A DNA stretch of 7,099 nt from Gammaproteobacteria bacterium. GTDB lineage: Bacteria; Pseudomonadota; Gammaproteobacteria; Competibacterales; Competibacteraceae. The stretch's first letter is position 1. Each line of letters starts with the position of its first letter. Location: positions 1-7,099 of the forward strand of contig JACKNE010000030.1 of the NCBI GenBank assembly GCA_024235035.1. The letters are read 5' to 3'. The notes beneath the pieces are model-generated. The model searched no databases. It was given only the letters and a program-made list of their open reading frames with translations, and was not told the origin of the DNA. The translations under genes were made by a program, and so were the position numbers. Of the stretch, positions 1 to 5,738 are shown piece by piece.

Positions 1-46
1 GCACACATTTACCATCTTTCAAGTCAATCGCGGGTATGAGCAACAT
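1..46 (-). CDS. hisA: HisA, phosphoribosylformimino-5-aminoimidazole carboxamide ribotide isomerase (N-terminal fragment)
   Basis: Only the first 15 codons lie in the window; the gene continues past the left edge. They read MLLIPAIDLKDGKCV, the typical opening beta strand of the HisA (beta/alpha)8 barrel. The Asp in PAIDL (residue 8) corresponds to the family's catalytic aspartate. HisA isomerises ProFAR to PRFAR in histidine biosynthesis, giving the substrate used by the HisH-HisF synthase. The ATG follows a purine-rich GGAAGAAG (52-59) at normal spacing and lies 37 bases after the hisH stop, so it is probably co-transcribed with hisB and hisH. The fragment is short, but the motif and the gene order make the call fairly safe. 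Confidence 0.88.
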   Translation of the reverse strand, partial: MLLIPAIDLKDGKCV

Positions 47-83
47 AACGGCTTCTTCCAGCAGCACATCTTGATTTCAAGGG

Positions 84-722
84 TCAGGGATTCCAGTTAA
101 TGAAATTGGCAAGCAAGCGTAATCCTGCCTGGGCGCTCTTTTCCGGATGAAATTGCACCGCGAACAGATTGTCTCGCGCAATCGCTACGGTGAAATGAAA
201 ACCATATTGACTCTGACCGACGGTTAACGCCTCGTCAGTGGGTTGCAAGTAGTAACTATGGACGAAATAAAAACGGCTGTCCTGGGGAATGCCTTTCCAA
301 AGTAGGTGATCACGCACTTGATGCACCTGGTTCCAGCCCATGTGGGGGACTTTCAGCCGCTCACCGCTGGCGGGATCAAGCAACTCGCCAAACCAGACTA
401 CCCGGCCCGGCAGGATCTTCAGGCATTCAACACCGCCGTTTTCCTCGCTGAAGTCCAGCAGCGCCTGCGGTCCCAGGCACAATCCCAGAAACGGTTTGTT
501 GCGCGCAGCATCCTGAACCACATCGATCAGCTCTGCATGAGCTAATTCGCGCATACAATCGCGGATTGAACCCTGACCGGGAAACACCACCCGGTCGGCG
601 GCCAAAATGTCATGGCGATTGTGGGTAATCCGCACCTGCGCTTGTGGCGCGACATGCTCAAACGCCTTGGCGACAGATCGCAAGTTGCCCATGCCGTAAT
701 CGATGATCGCGATGTTGGTCAT
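84..722 (-). CDS. hisH: Imidazole glycerol phosphate synthase, glutamine amidotransferase subunit HisH
   Basis: A 212-residue class I glutamine amidotransferase of the usual HisH length. It hydrolyses glutamine and passes ammonia to HisF, which converts PRFAR to imidazole glycerol phosphate and AICAR. The start IAIIDYGMGNLRSV is a family signature. FPGQGS (47-52) forms the oxyanion region. The nucleophile is Cys82 in LGLCLGPQ, and the triad is completed by His192 and Glu194 in FAVQFHPEKS. All catalytic residues are present, so the enzyme should be active. It lies 58 bases after hisB and 37 before hisA on the same strand. The ribosome binding site before the ATG is weak, which would fit coupled expression inside an operon. 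hisF is not in the window and would be expected beyond hisA. Confidence 0.97.
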   Translation of the reverse strand: MTNIAIIDYGMGNLRSVAKAFEHVAPQAQVRITHNRHDILAADRVVFPGQGSIRDCMRELAHAELIDVVQDAARNKPFLGLCLGPQALLDFSEENGGVECLKILPGRVVWFGELLDPASGERLKVPHMGWNQVHQVRDHLLWKGIPQDSRFYFVHSYYLQPTDEALTVGQSQYGFHFTVAIARDNLFAVQFHPEKSAQAGLRLLANFINWNP

Positions 723-780
723 GCAGAGAACTCGTAGGAGGGCGAAATTGGGGAATGAGCCGTGATCTATCCGCCGAAAC

Positions 781-1371
781 CTAGAGGCTGCCCTTGGTGG
801 AGGGAATACCTGTCATGCGGGGATCGAATTCAACCGCCATGCGCAGGGCGCGGCCAAAGGCTTTGAATACGGTTTCGGCGATGTGATGGGCGTTGCGGCC
901 ACGCAGGTTGTCGATGTGCAGGGTGATCAGGGCGTGATTAACGAAGCCTTGGAAGAATTCGCGAAACAAATCAACATCAAACTCACCGATATGGGCGCGC
1001 GGAAATTCGGCTGCGTATTCCAGACCTGGCCGACCGGAGCAGTCCAGCACAACTCTGGAAAGCGCCTCATCCAGGGGAACATAGGCGTAGCCATAGCGGC
1101 GGATGCCATGCTTGTCGCCCAGCGCCTGCTTGATTGCTTGACCGAGAGTGATGCCGACATCCTCGACCGTGTGATGCGCGTCGATGTGCAGATCGCCCTG
1201 GGCTGCAATGTCCAGATCAATCAGGCCATGACGGGCGATTTGATCAAGCATGTGATCGAGAAAAGGTAGGCCGGTGGCAAGTTGAGCATGACCCGCGCCA
1301 TCCAGATTCACCCGAACCTGAATTCGGGTTTCCAGGGTGTCACGCTTGACCGTGGCGATACGCGCCGACAT
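781..1371 (-). CDS. hisB: Imidazoleglycerol-phosphate dehydratase HisB (monofunctional)
   Basis: A 196-residue dehydratase that converts imidazole glycerol phosphate to imidazole acetol phosphate. The two metal-binding histidine repeats are clear: DAHHTVED at 64-71 and NAHHIAE at 160-166. Other family blocks are FLDHMLDQIARHG (37-49), DCSGRPGL (110-117) and the C-terminal STKGSL. It lacks the HAD-type histidinol-phosphatase domain of the bifunctional enterobacterial HisB, so that phosphatase must be encoded elsewhere. It is the first gene of the local his cluster, with a candidate promoter about 80 bases upstream. The Shine-Dalgarno site directly before its ATG is poor. A better-placed purine stretch precedes an out-of-frame ATG at 1409. 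The chosen start, MSARIATVKRDTLET, matches the usual family N-terminus. Confidence 0.97.
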   Translation of the reverse strand: MSARIATVKRDTLETRIQVRVNLDGAGHAQLATGLPFLDHMLDQIARHGLIDLDIAAQGDLHIDAHHTVEDVGITLGQAIKQALGDKHGIRRYGYAYVPLDEALSRVVLDCSGRPGLEYAAEFPRAHIGEFDVDLFREFFQGFVNHALITLHIDNLRGRNAHHIAETVFKAFGRALRMAVEFDPRMTGIPSTKGSL

Positions 1372-1409
1372 GTTGGCTGGTTTCTATCCGCGACTGCTGT
1401 TGTGGCCAT
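1308..1409 (-). other. Possible 33-codon upstream ORF overlapping the hisB start
   Basis: On the minus strand an ATG at 1409 is preceded by AGGAG and GGTGGAG (about 1410-1424), a stronger ribosome-binding context than hisB has. It opens a 33-codon reading frame that passes through the hisB ATG in another frame and stops with TGA at 1308-1310. The peptide starts MATTAVADRNQP and shows no recognisable domain or histidine run, so it is not a classical his leader peptide. It may be chance, or translation of it may reduce or deliver ribosomes to hisB. Low confidence that it is a real gene. Confidence 0.2.
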
Positions 1410-1445
1410 CTCCACCTACTCCTGCAGTGAAGATAAGGATTATTT

Positions 1446-1481
1446 CGAGGGAATTATAGATGATAGGGATCAATAAGCGAA
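1446..1481 (-). promoter_or_regulatory. Candidate sigma70 promoter for hisBHA
   Basis: On the minus strand a perfect TATAAT lies at 1453-1458. A weaker TTCGCT (1476-1481, three of six matches to TTGACA) sits 17 bases upstream, with an A/T-rich stretch beyond it. Transcription would start near 1446, giving a leader of about 75 bases before hisB. The -10 is convincing; the -35 is not, so an activator or the A/T-rich upstream region may contribute. Confidence 0.5.
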
Positions 1482-1567
1482 TGCTATTTTGTTTAACGCA
1501 ATGTTGGGTTTTTTCGAGGGGAGAAGAAGGCAGGCTGATGCGGCCTAGCAATGTGAGCTAAGCTGGG

Positions 1568-1599
1568 AGGAAGAAACGACCCCGCAGTGGTTGCGGGGG
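1568..1599 (-). terminator. Intrinsic-type terminator after the dioxygenase gene
   Basis: The arms CCCCGCA (1580-1586) and TGCGGGG (1592-1598) form a 7-bp GC-rich stem with a 5-base loop. On the minus strand the stem is followed by the T-rich TCGTTTCTTCC. It lies about 40 bases after the dioxygenase stop codon and before the hisB promoter, where it would separate the two transcription units. The U tract is interrupted, so efficiency may be moderate. Confidence 0.6.
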
Positions 1600-1640
1600 C
1601 ATGTGTCCCGAACAGGGATCAAGAGGGAGGAAAATCCACG

Positions 1641-2486
1641 TTATCGGCCCACAAGAGGCGGGCCACCGCCTATGCCGCCGCCATTGCCGGTTTCAGTGCT
1701 GGTGCAACGCATGTTGGGATCGATGAGCACACGAAAGCGCGCCATCATATACGAGCCGACTCCCGATAGGGCAAGCTGGAGCGACTCACCCGCTTCTTCA
1801 TCTGCTAGACAACTGTTGGAGCCAGTGAATATCTGATCCGCATCGTTACCAACCGGCGACACGCCGCGATTGGTGTAAGGCGACACCGTCGTGTAGATCA
1901 GGTTGCTGATCTCGTCGTCGAAGGCAAACTGTGTGGTGAATTCCAAGGATGTGCTGGCGCCTGAGAACTGGCGGATTTTGCAGTGAATATGAGGGGCGCG
2001 TGGCAGATACCAGCCAGGGTAGATGGTGCGAAAGCGCACACGACCGCGCCGCTTGGTCACTTGGTAGCCACGTAAAAAGTTTTGATCCGTGGTGTCGGCG
2101 CCTTGCTGGCCAGCGGATACGCCAGAATATAAACCCGCCGCATTGCAGTGCCAGATATCGACATACGCGTTCTCTAGCGGTGTGACTTCACCGGTGCTCG
2201 TATCGAGCGTCAGAACTTTGATCGTTAGCAACAACGGCAAACCGTCCTGGTAGACGTTGTCGGAGATGTTGTAACGAATGTCCGAACGATTGAGCGACTC
2301 ATCGATAAAGTAGGGTCCCTCGGTCACTTCCACAGTCGAGGTATCACCCAAAGCAGCGTAAGCCATACGGGCCGCCAGCGGATTGGTCAGGGCGAAAGCG
2401 CCGAGAGCGCCAAAAGCGCCATTACGCAATAACTGCCGTCGATGCAAATCGATAGATGCCGGTTTCAAGATTGAGTTGAATTGCAT
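1641..2486 (-). CDS. Tat-exported intradiol ring-cleavage dioxygenase-like protein
   Basis: A 281-residue protein of the protocatechuate 3,4-dioxygenase/catechol 1,2-dioxygenase fold. The N-terminus has a twin-arginine signal (HRRQLLRNG, Arg16-Arg17), a hydrophobic Ala/Gly/Leu stretch, and a likely cleavage site after the AYA near 42-44, so it should act in the periplasm or be lipid-free secreted. EGPYF (56-60) is the usual opening of the catalytic domain. Probable non-haem Fe(III) ligands are Tyr120 (GLYSG), Tyr160 (PGWY), His166 and His168 (HIH), with Arg163 in the conserved PRAPHIH block. All four ligands are present, so it may be active on catechol-like compounds, but the substrate cannot be told from sequence. 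The tail after about 265 is glycine-rich and low in complexity. The ATG has a good AGGA site just upstream. No other aromatic-degradation genes are nearby, which argues against a standard beta-ketoadipate pathway role. Confidence 0.88.
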   Translation of the reverse strand: MQFNSILKPASIDLHRRQLLRNGAFGALGAFALTNPLAARMAYAALGDTSTVEVTEGPYFIDESLNRSDIRYNISDNVYQDGLPLLLTIKVLTLDTSTGEVTPLENAYVDIWHCNAAGLYSGVSAGQQGADTTDQNFLRGYQVTKRRGRVRFRTIYPGWYLPRAPHIHCKIRQFSGASTSLEFTTQFAFDDEISNLIYTTVSPYTNRGVSPVGNDADQIFTGSNSCLADEEAGESLQLALSGVGSYMMARFRVLIDPNMRCTSTETGNGGGIGGGPPLVGR

Positions 2487-2561
2487 ACGTTTTTCCTGGC
2501 TGTACTGGGTTTTCGCACGGTTGGCGCAGATTGATGGACGTCAACATTAAAGCGGGAGGTT

Positions 2562-2590
2562 GGCCGAACCGAATCGATTATGGTCCGGCC
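2562..2590 (-). terminator. Stem-loop downstream of the EF-hand gene
   Basis: Nine-base arms at 2562-2570 and 2582-2590 pair as GGCCGGACC with GGTTCGGCC on the minus strand, with one G-U pair as RNA and an 11-base loop. It begins 14 bases after the EF-hand stop codon. No T tract follows, so it is not a textbook intrinsic terminator. It may protect the mRNA 3' end or assist termination before the dioxygenase gene. Confidence 0.4.
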
Positions 2591-2603
2591 TGCGGATCGA
2601 TGT

Positions 2604-3368
2604 TCAGGCCGCTATGCTTAGTTGACTGGTAAACATTTGGTTAGTCGAATCCTGCGCCATGGTTTGATACTGTCGAAGCAGGGATGCGATGAACATGTCG
2701 GCGTTATTGGCCGCCGCATTTTGGGAGTCGCTGGCGCCGTTCATTCGACTCTCCATCTCGCTGCGTCGCTGGCTCATGGCCGTGCTGAACTCATCCTTAC
2801 TGATTTGGCCATCGCCATCGGCGTCGTCCCAGCTGATAATGTCGCTAACGCTGAAACCCTGACCCGCGCCTTGATTCTTCGGCATTTGTTCCAGCATGGC
2901 AGCAAGCTCAGTCTGGCTGATATTGCCGTCGCTATCGCTGTCAATGCTAGAGAACACTTCTTCGTCCGATTGCGCGGCGTCGGGTGGTGGCCCCATCGGC
3001 GGGGGTGGCGGCATACCACCCCCGCTGCCTATGCGCGCATTCATTATCTGGCCCTGGAGTTGTTTGAGCATGTTGTTTACGGCGTCGCTGGCTTCCTGCT
3101 GAGTGATCGAGCCATCGCCGTCGGTATCCACATCGCTGAAAAGATCATCGATATTCGATGTGTCGCTGGTGCTAGCGTTATTCGTGGAAGCCGTCTTTTC
3201 CAGAAAAGCAGAGAGTTCGCTCTTGTCAACGCCGCCATCACCGTTTGCGTCCATCTTCGCAAATGCCTTCTCCTGCATTTTCACCATATCTGGAGGGCTG
3301 GTTCCGCCGCGCATACCGGAGAACGCTGTCTGGGAATAACTCCCATTGCTGCTGATTCCGCTAATCAT
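2604..3368 (-). CDS. Four-EF-hand calcium-binding protein, XopAW-like
   Basis: A 254-residue protein with four canonical 12-residue EF-hand loops: DANGDGGVDKSE (40-51), DTDGDGSITQQE (81-92), DSDSDGNISQTE (143-154) and DADGDGQISKDE (182-193). Each has acidic residues at positions 1, 3 or 5 and Glu at position 12, so Ca2+ binding is likely. The loops form two pairs separated by a Gly- and Pro-rich hinge (about 115-130, with a run of five Pro then three Pro). The N-terminus MISGISSNGSYSQ is Ser-rich with no visible Sec or Tat signal; the C-terminus is Ala/Asn/Gln-rich. The layout resembles the family that databases label XopAW-type T3SS calcium-binding effectors, though that label does not prove secretion here. 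The start at 3368 is favoured by AAGGGG seven bases upstream; an in-frame GTG at 3482 would add 38 poorly supported residues. It is divergent from the CpxRA-like genes and shares their regulatory region. Confidence 0.88.
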   Translation of the reverse strand: MISGISSNGSYSQTAFSGMRGGTSPPDMVKMQEKAFAKMDANGDGGVDKSELSAFLEKTASTNNASTSDTSNIDDLFSDVDTDGDGSITQQEASDAVNNMLKQLQGQIMNARIGSGGGMPPPPPMGPPPDAAQSDEEVFSSIDSDSDGNISQTELAAMLEQMPKNQGAGQGFSVSDIISWDDADGDGQISKDEFSTAMSQRRSEMESRMNGASDSQNAAANNADMFIASLLRQYQTMAQDSTNQMFTSQLSIAA

Positions 3369-3375
3369 GGTAGTA

Positions 3376-3381
3376 CCCCTT
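3376..3381 (-). promoter_or_regulatory. Ribosome binding site that fixes the EF-hand start
   Basis: On the minus strand AAGGGG lies seven bases before the ATG at 3368. The alternative upstream GTG at 3482 falls in a short palindrome and has no comparable spacing to a purine block, so the shorter 254-residue product is preferred. Confidence 0.7.
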
Positions 3382-3467
3382 ATAAAATTGATTCGAAAGA
3401 AAATGCGATGTCCATCCGCTATCAGGAGCGACGCTTTGCGCTCTTGGTCTGGCTGGAATACCAACAA

Positions 3468-3482
3468 GTGTCGAAACGACAC
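3468..3482. repeat. Perfect 15-base inverted repeat in the EF-hand leader
   Basis: GTGTCGAAACGACAC has perfect 6-base arms around a 3-base centre. It lies about 100 bases upstream of the EF-hand ATG and within its predicted 5' leader. It could be a DNA operator or a small RNA hairpin. No T tract follows on either strand, so a terminator is unlikely. Confidence 0.55.
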
Positions 3483-3519
3483 CCTAATTGGTAGTCATAT
3501 CAGGCCGTAAAATATTATT

Positions 3520-3555
3520 TTGTATATCTATAAAGTTATGTTAAGGCTGTGTAAA
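3520..3555 (-). promoter_or_regulatory. Candidate sigma70 promoter for the EF-hand gene
   Basis: On the minus strand TTTACA (3550-3555, five of six matches) is followed after 17 bases by TATAGA (3527-3532, four of six). Transcription would start near 3520, giving a leader of about 150 bases. The -35 hexamer overlaps the CpxR-type half-site at 3551-3555, so binding there should directly affect this promoter, either as repression by occlusion or as activation by contact. Confidence 0.45.
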
Positions 3556-3576
3556 GCTAGGTAAAGATGCGGTTTA
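3540..3576 (+). promoter_or_regulatory. CpxR-type binding site: tandem half-sites in the divergent promoter region
   Basis: GTAAA (3551-3555), five bases, then GTAAA (3561-3565) is an exact match to the published CpxR consensus GTAAA-N5-GTAAA. Looser copies flank it: GTTAA at 3540-3544 and GTTTA at 3572-3576. The four starts (3540, 3551, 3561, 3572) are spaced 11, 10 and 11 bases, about one helical turn each, as expected for tandem binding of OmpR-family dimers. The adjacent response regulator is CpxR-like, so autoregulation is the natural reading. That the protein binds here is inferred. Confidence 0.65.
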
Positions 3577-3585
3577 AAGTGGTGA
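3550..3585 (+). promoter_or_regulatory. Weak candidate promoter for the response regulator/kinase operon
   Basis: TTTAAA (3573-3578) could act as a -10, with TGTAAA (3550-3555, a poor -35) 17 bases upstream. Transcription would start near 3585, only about 13 bases before the ATG. The weak hexamers and the overlap with the CpxR-type box would suit a promoter that depends on its own activator. This is inferred from position and sequence only. Confidence 0.3.
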
Positions 3586-3597
3586 AGCGGAAGACTT

Positions 3598-4290
3598 ATG
3601 GCTAAGGTATTGCTAGTTGATGATGACATCGAATTGAGCGGCATGCTCAAGGACTATCTCGAACGGGAAGGCTTCGAGGCGGTTACCGCCGAGGATGGCG
3701 AAACCGGAATCGTCGAAGCGCTATCGGGGCGCTACGCCATCGTCGTGCTCGACGTGATGATGCCGCGCGTGAACGGTATCGAGGTGTTGCGCCGCATCCG
3801 CACGCATGATAGCCGCATCCCTATACTCATGCTCACCGCCAGGGGAGACGACGTGGATCGGATCATCGGACTGGAACTCGGCGCGGACGACTATGTACCC
3901 AAACCCTGCACGCCGCGTGAATTGGTCGCACGCATCCGGGCTATCCTGCGGCGCACGCAAACGCAAGAACCGACGGACGATGCGACGAAATCCTTGTCGG
4001 CGGGTTTATTGGTCATGTGGCCGGAAAGACGCGTTGCAGAGTGGAACGGTACGCCGCTTGACCTGACCAGCACCGAATTCAATCTCCTTGAAATGCTGGT
4101 CCGCAATGCCGGTTGCGTGGTGAGCAAGAAGAAGCTTTCGGAACAGAGCCTGGGCCACCCTCTGACGCGCTACGACCGCAGCATCGACGTACATCTGAGC
4201 AATATTCGCCGCAAGCTCGGTGGTAACGCCCAGGAACGATCGCCGATTCAATCCGTGCGCGGCATCGGCTATCAGTATGTTAAGGAGTGA
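3598..4290 (+). CDS. CpxR-like OmpR-family response regulator
   Basis: A 230-residue two-domain regulator. The receiver domain (about 1-120) has the acidic pocket in VDDD (7-10), phospho-acceptor Asp52 in VVLDVMMP, Thr80 in MLTAR and Lys102 in VPKPC. The winged-helix DNA-binding domain (about 135-229) contains LTSTEFNLLEML and ends in the RGIGYQYV block. LTARGDDVDR, GLELGADDY, RELVARIRAILRR and the stretch LGHPLTRYDRSIDVHLSNIR are all strongly reminiscent of enterobacterial CpxR, more than of OmpR, PhoB or QseB. It should be phosphorylated by the kinase encoded five bases downstream. GGAAG lies a few bases before the ATG. An exact CpxR consensus box sits 33 bases upstream of the start codon, suggesting autoregulation. 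Assignment to the CpxR group is confident; true orthology is not proven, so no symbol is given. Confidence 0.94.
   Translation: MAKVLLVDDDIELSGMLKDYLEREGFEAVTAEDGETGIVEALSGRYAIVVLDVMMPRVNGIEVLRRIRTHDSRIPILMLTARGDDVDRIIGLELGADDYVPKPCTPRELVARIRAILRRTQTQEPTDDATKSLSAGLLVMWPERRVAEWNGTPLDLTSTEFNLLEMLVRNAGCVVSKKKLSEQSLGHPLTRYDRSIDVHLSNIRRKLGGNAQERSPIQSVRGIGYQYVKE
4282..4287 (+). promoter_or_regulatory. Ribosome binding site that fixes the kinase start
   Basis: AAGGAG lies within the last codons of the regulator gene, eight bases before the ATG at 4296. An in-frame GTG at 4287 overlaps this site and would add only three residues, so the ATG is preferred. The arrangement favours translational coupling of the two genes. 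Confidence 0.75.
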
Positions 4291-4295
4291 CCGCT

Positions 4296-5675
4296 ATGGG
4301 TCGGCTCTTCTGGAAATTCTTTTTCGCTTTCTGGCTCGCATTGCTGACCGCCAGCGTAGGCGTTGGCACAGCCGTCTGGCTCCACAGGCAATCGCGAGAA
4401 GATCGGAACCACATATTGGCGGGAGGCCCACTGACTCAGTTTCTGGTGAACGCAACAACCGCGACGCTTCGGCATGGCGGTGTCAAGGCGCTACACGCGT
4501 TGTTGGAGGAATGGAATCGCCAAGGTGATGCGCGAGTGTATGTCATCGATGACACTGGACGGGAACTGCTCGATCGGGCTGTTTCTCCTGAAATATTGGC
4601 GCAAGCCAACCGCTTGGCGCGGGAGCATCGAGAATCGCACATTGCTCGACTGGAGACGGTAAACCGACAACAATACTTGTTTTTCATTCCCTTCGAGCCT
4701 GAATCACTACCACCTCCGCCGCCCGGTCATCAACCACCTTCACCATTGGTGTTCATCACGATCGGCGTCGCGGCCAGCTTCGGCTTCAGCGCACTCCTGG
4801 CCTGGTACCTGGCCATGCCAATCCGCCATTTACGAGGCGCATTCAATGCCGTAGCATCGGGAAAATTCGAAACCCAGGTCGAACCGCGCATGGGAAGACG
4901 ACGCGATGAAATCGCTGATCTTGGTCGAGATTTCGACCGCATGGCCCAGCAACTGCAAATCCTGATCAGCTCCCAGCAGCGACTGTTGCACGATGTTTCG
5001 CATGAGCTACGCTCGCCCTTGGCGCGGCTGCAAGCCGCCATCGGATTGGCGCGTCAGCAGCCGGAAAGGCTGAATGCCTCGCTGGATCGTATCGAACGCG
5101 AATCCAGTCGCCTGGACGAATTGGTGGGAGAGTTGTTGACGCTGTCGCGGCTTGAGGCGGGCGTGAGCGGCGTGCCGAATGAGGATGTCGATCTGGTGGG
5201 ATTGGTCCGGGATGTGGTCGAGGATGCCCACTTCGAGGCAGAAGCGCATGGACGCCAAGTCAACTTTTGCGGAGAAGGCGAGTTTGTCGTCAAAGCGTGC
5301 GTGGAGTTGCTACACCGCGCGTTCGAAAATGTGATTCGTAACGCGGTCAAGCATACCCGAGAAGGCACGGCAGTCGAGGTGCGAATCGAAAGACCGGAGA
5401 CGCATGACCACTTGGTTGTGACGGTCGCTGATCAGGGGCCTGGAATCCCCGAGAGCGATCTGCAAGTGGTCTTCGAACCTTTTTTCCGTAGTGAAACTGG
5501 CCGGATAACTAACGGCTTCGGCCTTGGGTTGGCGATCGCACAACGGGCGATCACCTTACATGGCGGTCATATTCGCGCATTGAATCGCGACGTTGGCGGA
5601 CTCTGCATGGAGATTACCTTGCCGATCAGCATTCCCGCTTGCGCAACCCTATTCAGTCATTATTTGCCGCTATAA
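4296..5675 (+). CDS. CpxA-like sensor histidine kinase
   Basis: A 459-residue inner-membrane kinase. The order is: TM1 (about 7-28), a periplasmic region of about 120 residues (30-150) ending in a Pro-rich stretch (139-149), TM2 (151-172), HAMP (about 173-226), DHp domain with phospho-acceptor His236 in LLHDVSHELRSPL, and an ATPase domain. The ATPase motifs are the N box with Asn349 (ENVIRNAVKH), the G1 box DQGPGIP (379-385), the F box FEPFFR (393-398) and the G2 box GFGLGLAI (407-414). All catalytic motifs are intact. MPIRHLR, SSQQRLLHDVSHELRSPLARLQ and DAHFEAEAHGRQV echo enterobacterial CpxA. The partner is the regulator immediately upstream. The periplasmic sensor is not clearly alignable by eye, so the stimulus is unknown. 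The C-terminus runs about 15 residues beyond the usual TLP end. Confidence 0.94.
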   Translation: MGRLFWKFFFAFWLALLTASVGVGTAVWLHRQSREDRNHILAGGPLTQFLVNATTATLRHGGVKALHALLEEWNRQGDARVYVIDDTGRELLDRAVSPEILAQANRLAREHRESHIARLETVNRQQYLFFIPFEPESLPPPPPGHQPPSPLVFITIGVAASFGFSALLAWYLAMPIRHLRGAFNAVASGKFETQVEPRMGRRRDEIADLGRDFDRMAQQLQILISSQQRLLHDVSHELRSPLARLQAAIGLARQQPERLNASLDRIERESSRLDELVGELLTLSRLEAGVSGVPNEDVDLVGLVRDVVEDAHFEAEAHGRQVNFCGEGEFVVKACVELLHRAFENVIRNAVKHTREGTAVEVRIERPETHDHLVVTVADQGPGIPESDLQVVFEPFFRSETGRITNGFGLGLAIAQRAITLHGGHIRALNRDVGGLCMEITLPISIPACATLFSHYLPL

Positions 5676-5710
5676 CTGATTTGCTGTGATGGTTTGCTAA
5701 AATGCTGGTG
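5676..5710 (+). promoter_or_regulatory. Candidate extended -10 promoter for the HDOD gene
   Basis: TGCTAAAAT (5695-5703) combines an extended -10 TG with a five-of-six TAAAAT. A weak CTGATT (5676-5681) lies 16 bases upstream. Transcription would start near 5710, shortly before the HDOD start. It lies directly after the kinase stop codon, so the HDOD gene may have its own promoter as well as read-through from the two-component operon. Confidence 0.4.
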
Positions 5711-5738
5711 ATTGCCTAGCTGCCGGAAGTGTTCGACG

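Noticed and set aside
754..783. A plus-strand ATG after TAGGAGGG between hisH and hisB.
   Set aside because: The frame is only nine codons and antisense to the his operon spacer; the purine block is most likely coincidental.
883..1269. A 128-codon plus-strand frame across hisB.
   Set aside because: It is antisense to the conserved core of hisB, has no recognisable motif and no supporting ribosome site.
1495..1514. An imperfect palindrome (AAC-G-CAA-TG-TTG-G-GTT) followed by six T on the plus strand, resembling a terminator.
   Set aside because: The stem would have a mismatch and a two-base loop, and no plus-strand gene ends nearby. At most it is part of the region upstream of the hisB promoter.
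2540..2545. TTGACG on the minus strand as a -35 for the dioxygenase gene.
   Set aside because: No acceptable -10 hexamer lies 16 to 18 bases downstream, so I could not support a promoter there.
3369..3482. A longer EF-hand product starting at GTG 3482.
   Set aside because: The added 38 residues have no domain or signal peptide, the GTG is embedded in a palindrome, and the ATG at 3368 has a well-spaced AAGGGG.
2622..3494. A 290-codon open frame on the plus strand opposite the EF-hand gene.
   Set aside because: It is antisense to a gene with four clear EF-hands, shows no domain of its own, and has an implausible residue composition. The repetitive acidic codons of the EF-hand gene leave the opposite frame open by chance.
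4220..4528. A 102-codon plus-strand frame spanning the regulator/kinase junction.
   Set aside because: It overlaps two well-supported genes in another frame and has Arg/Ser-rich shadow composition.
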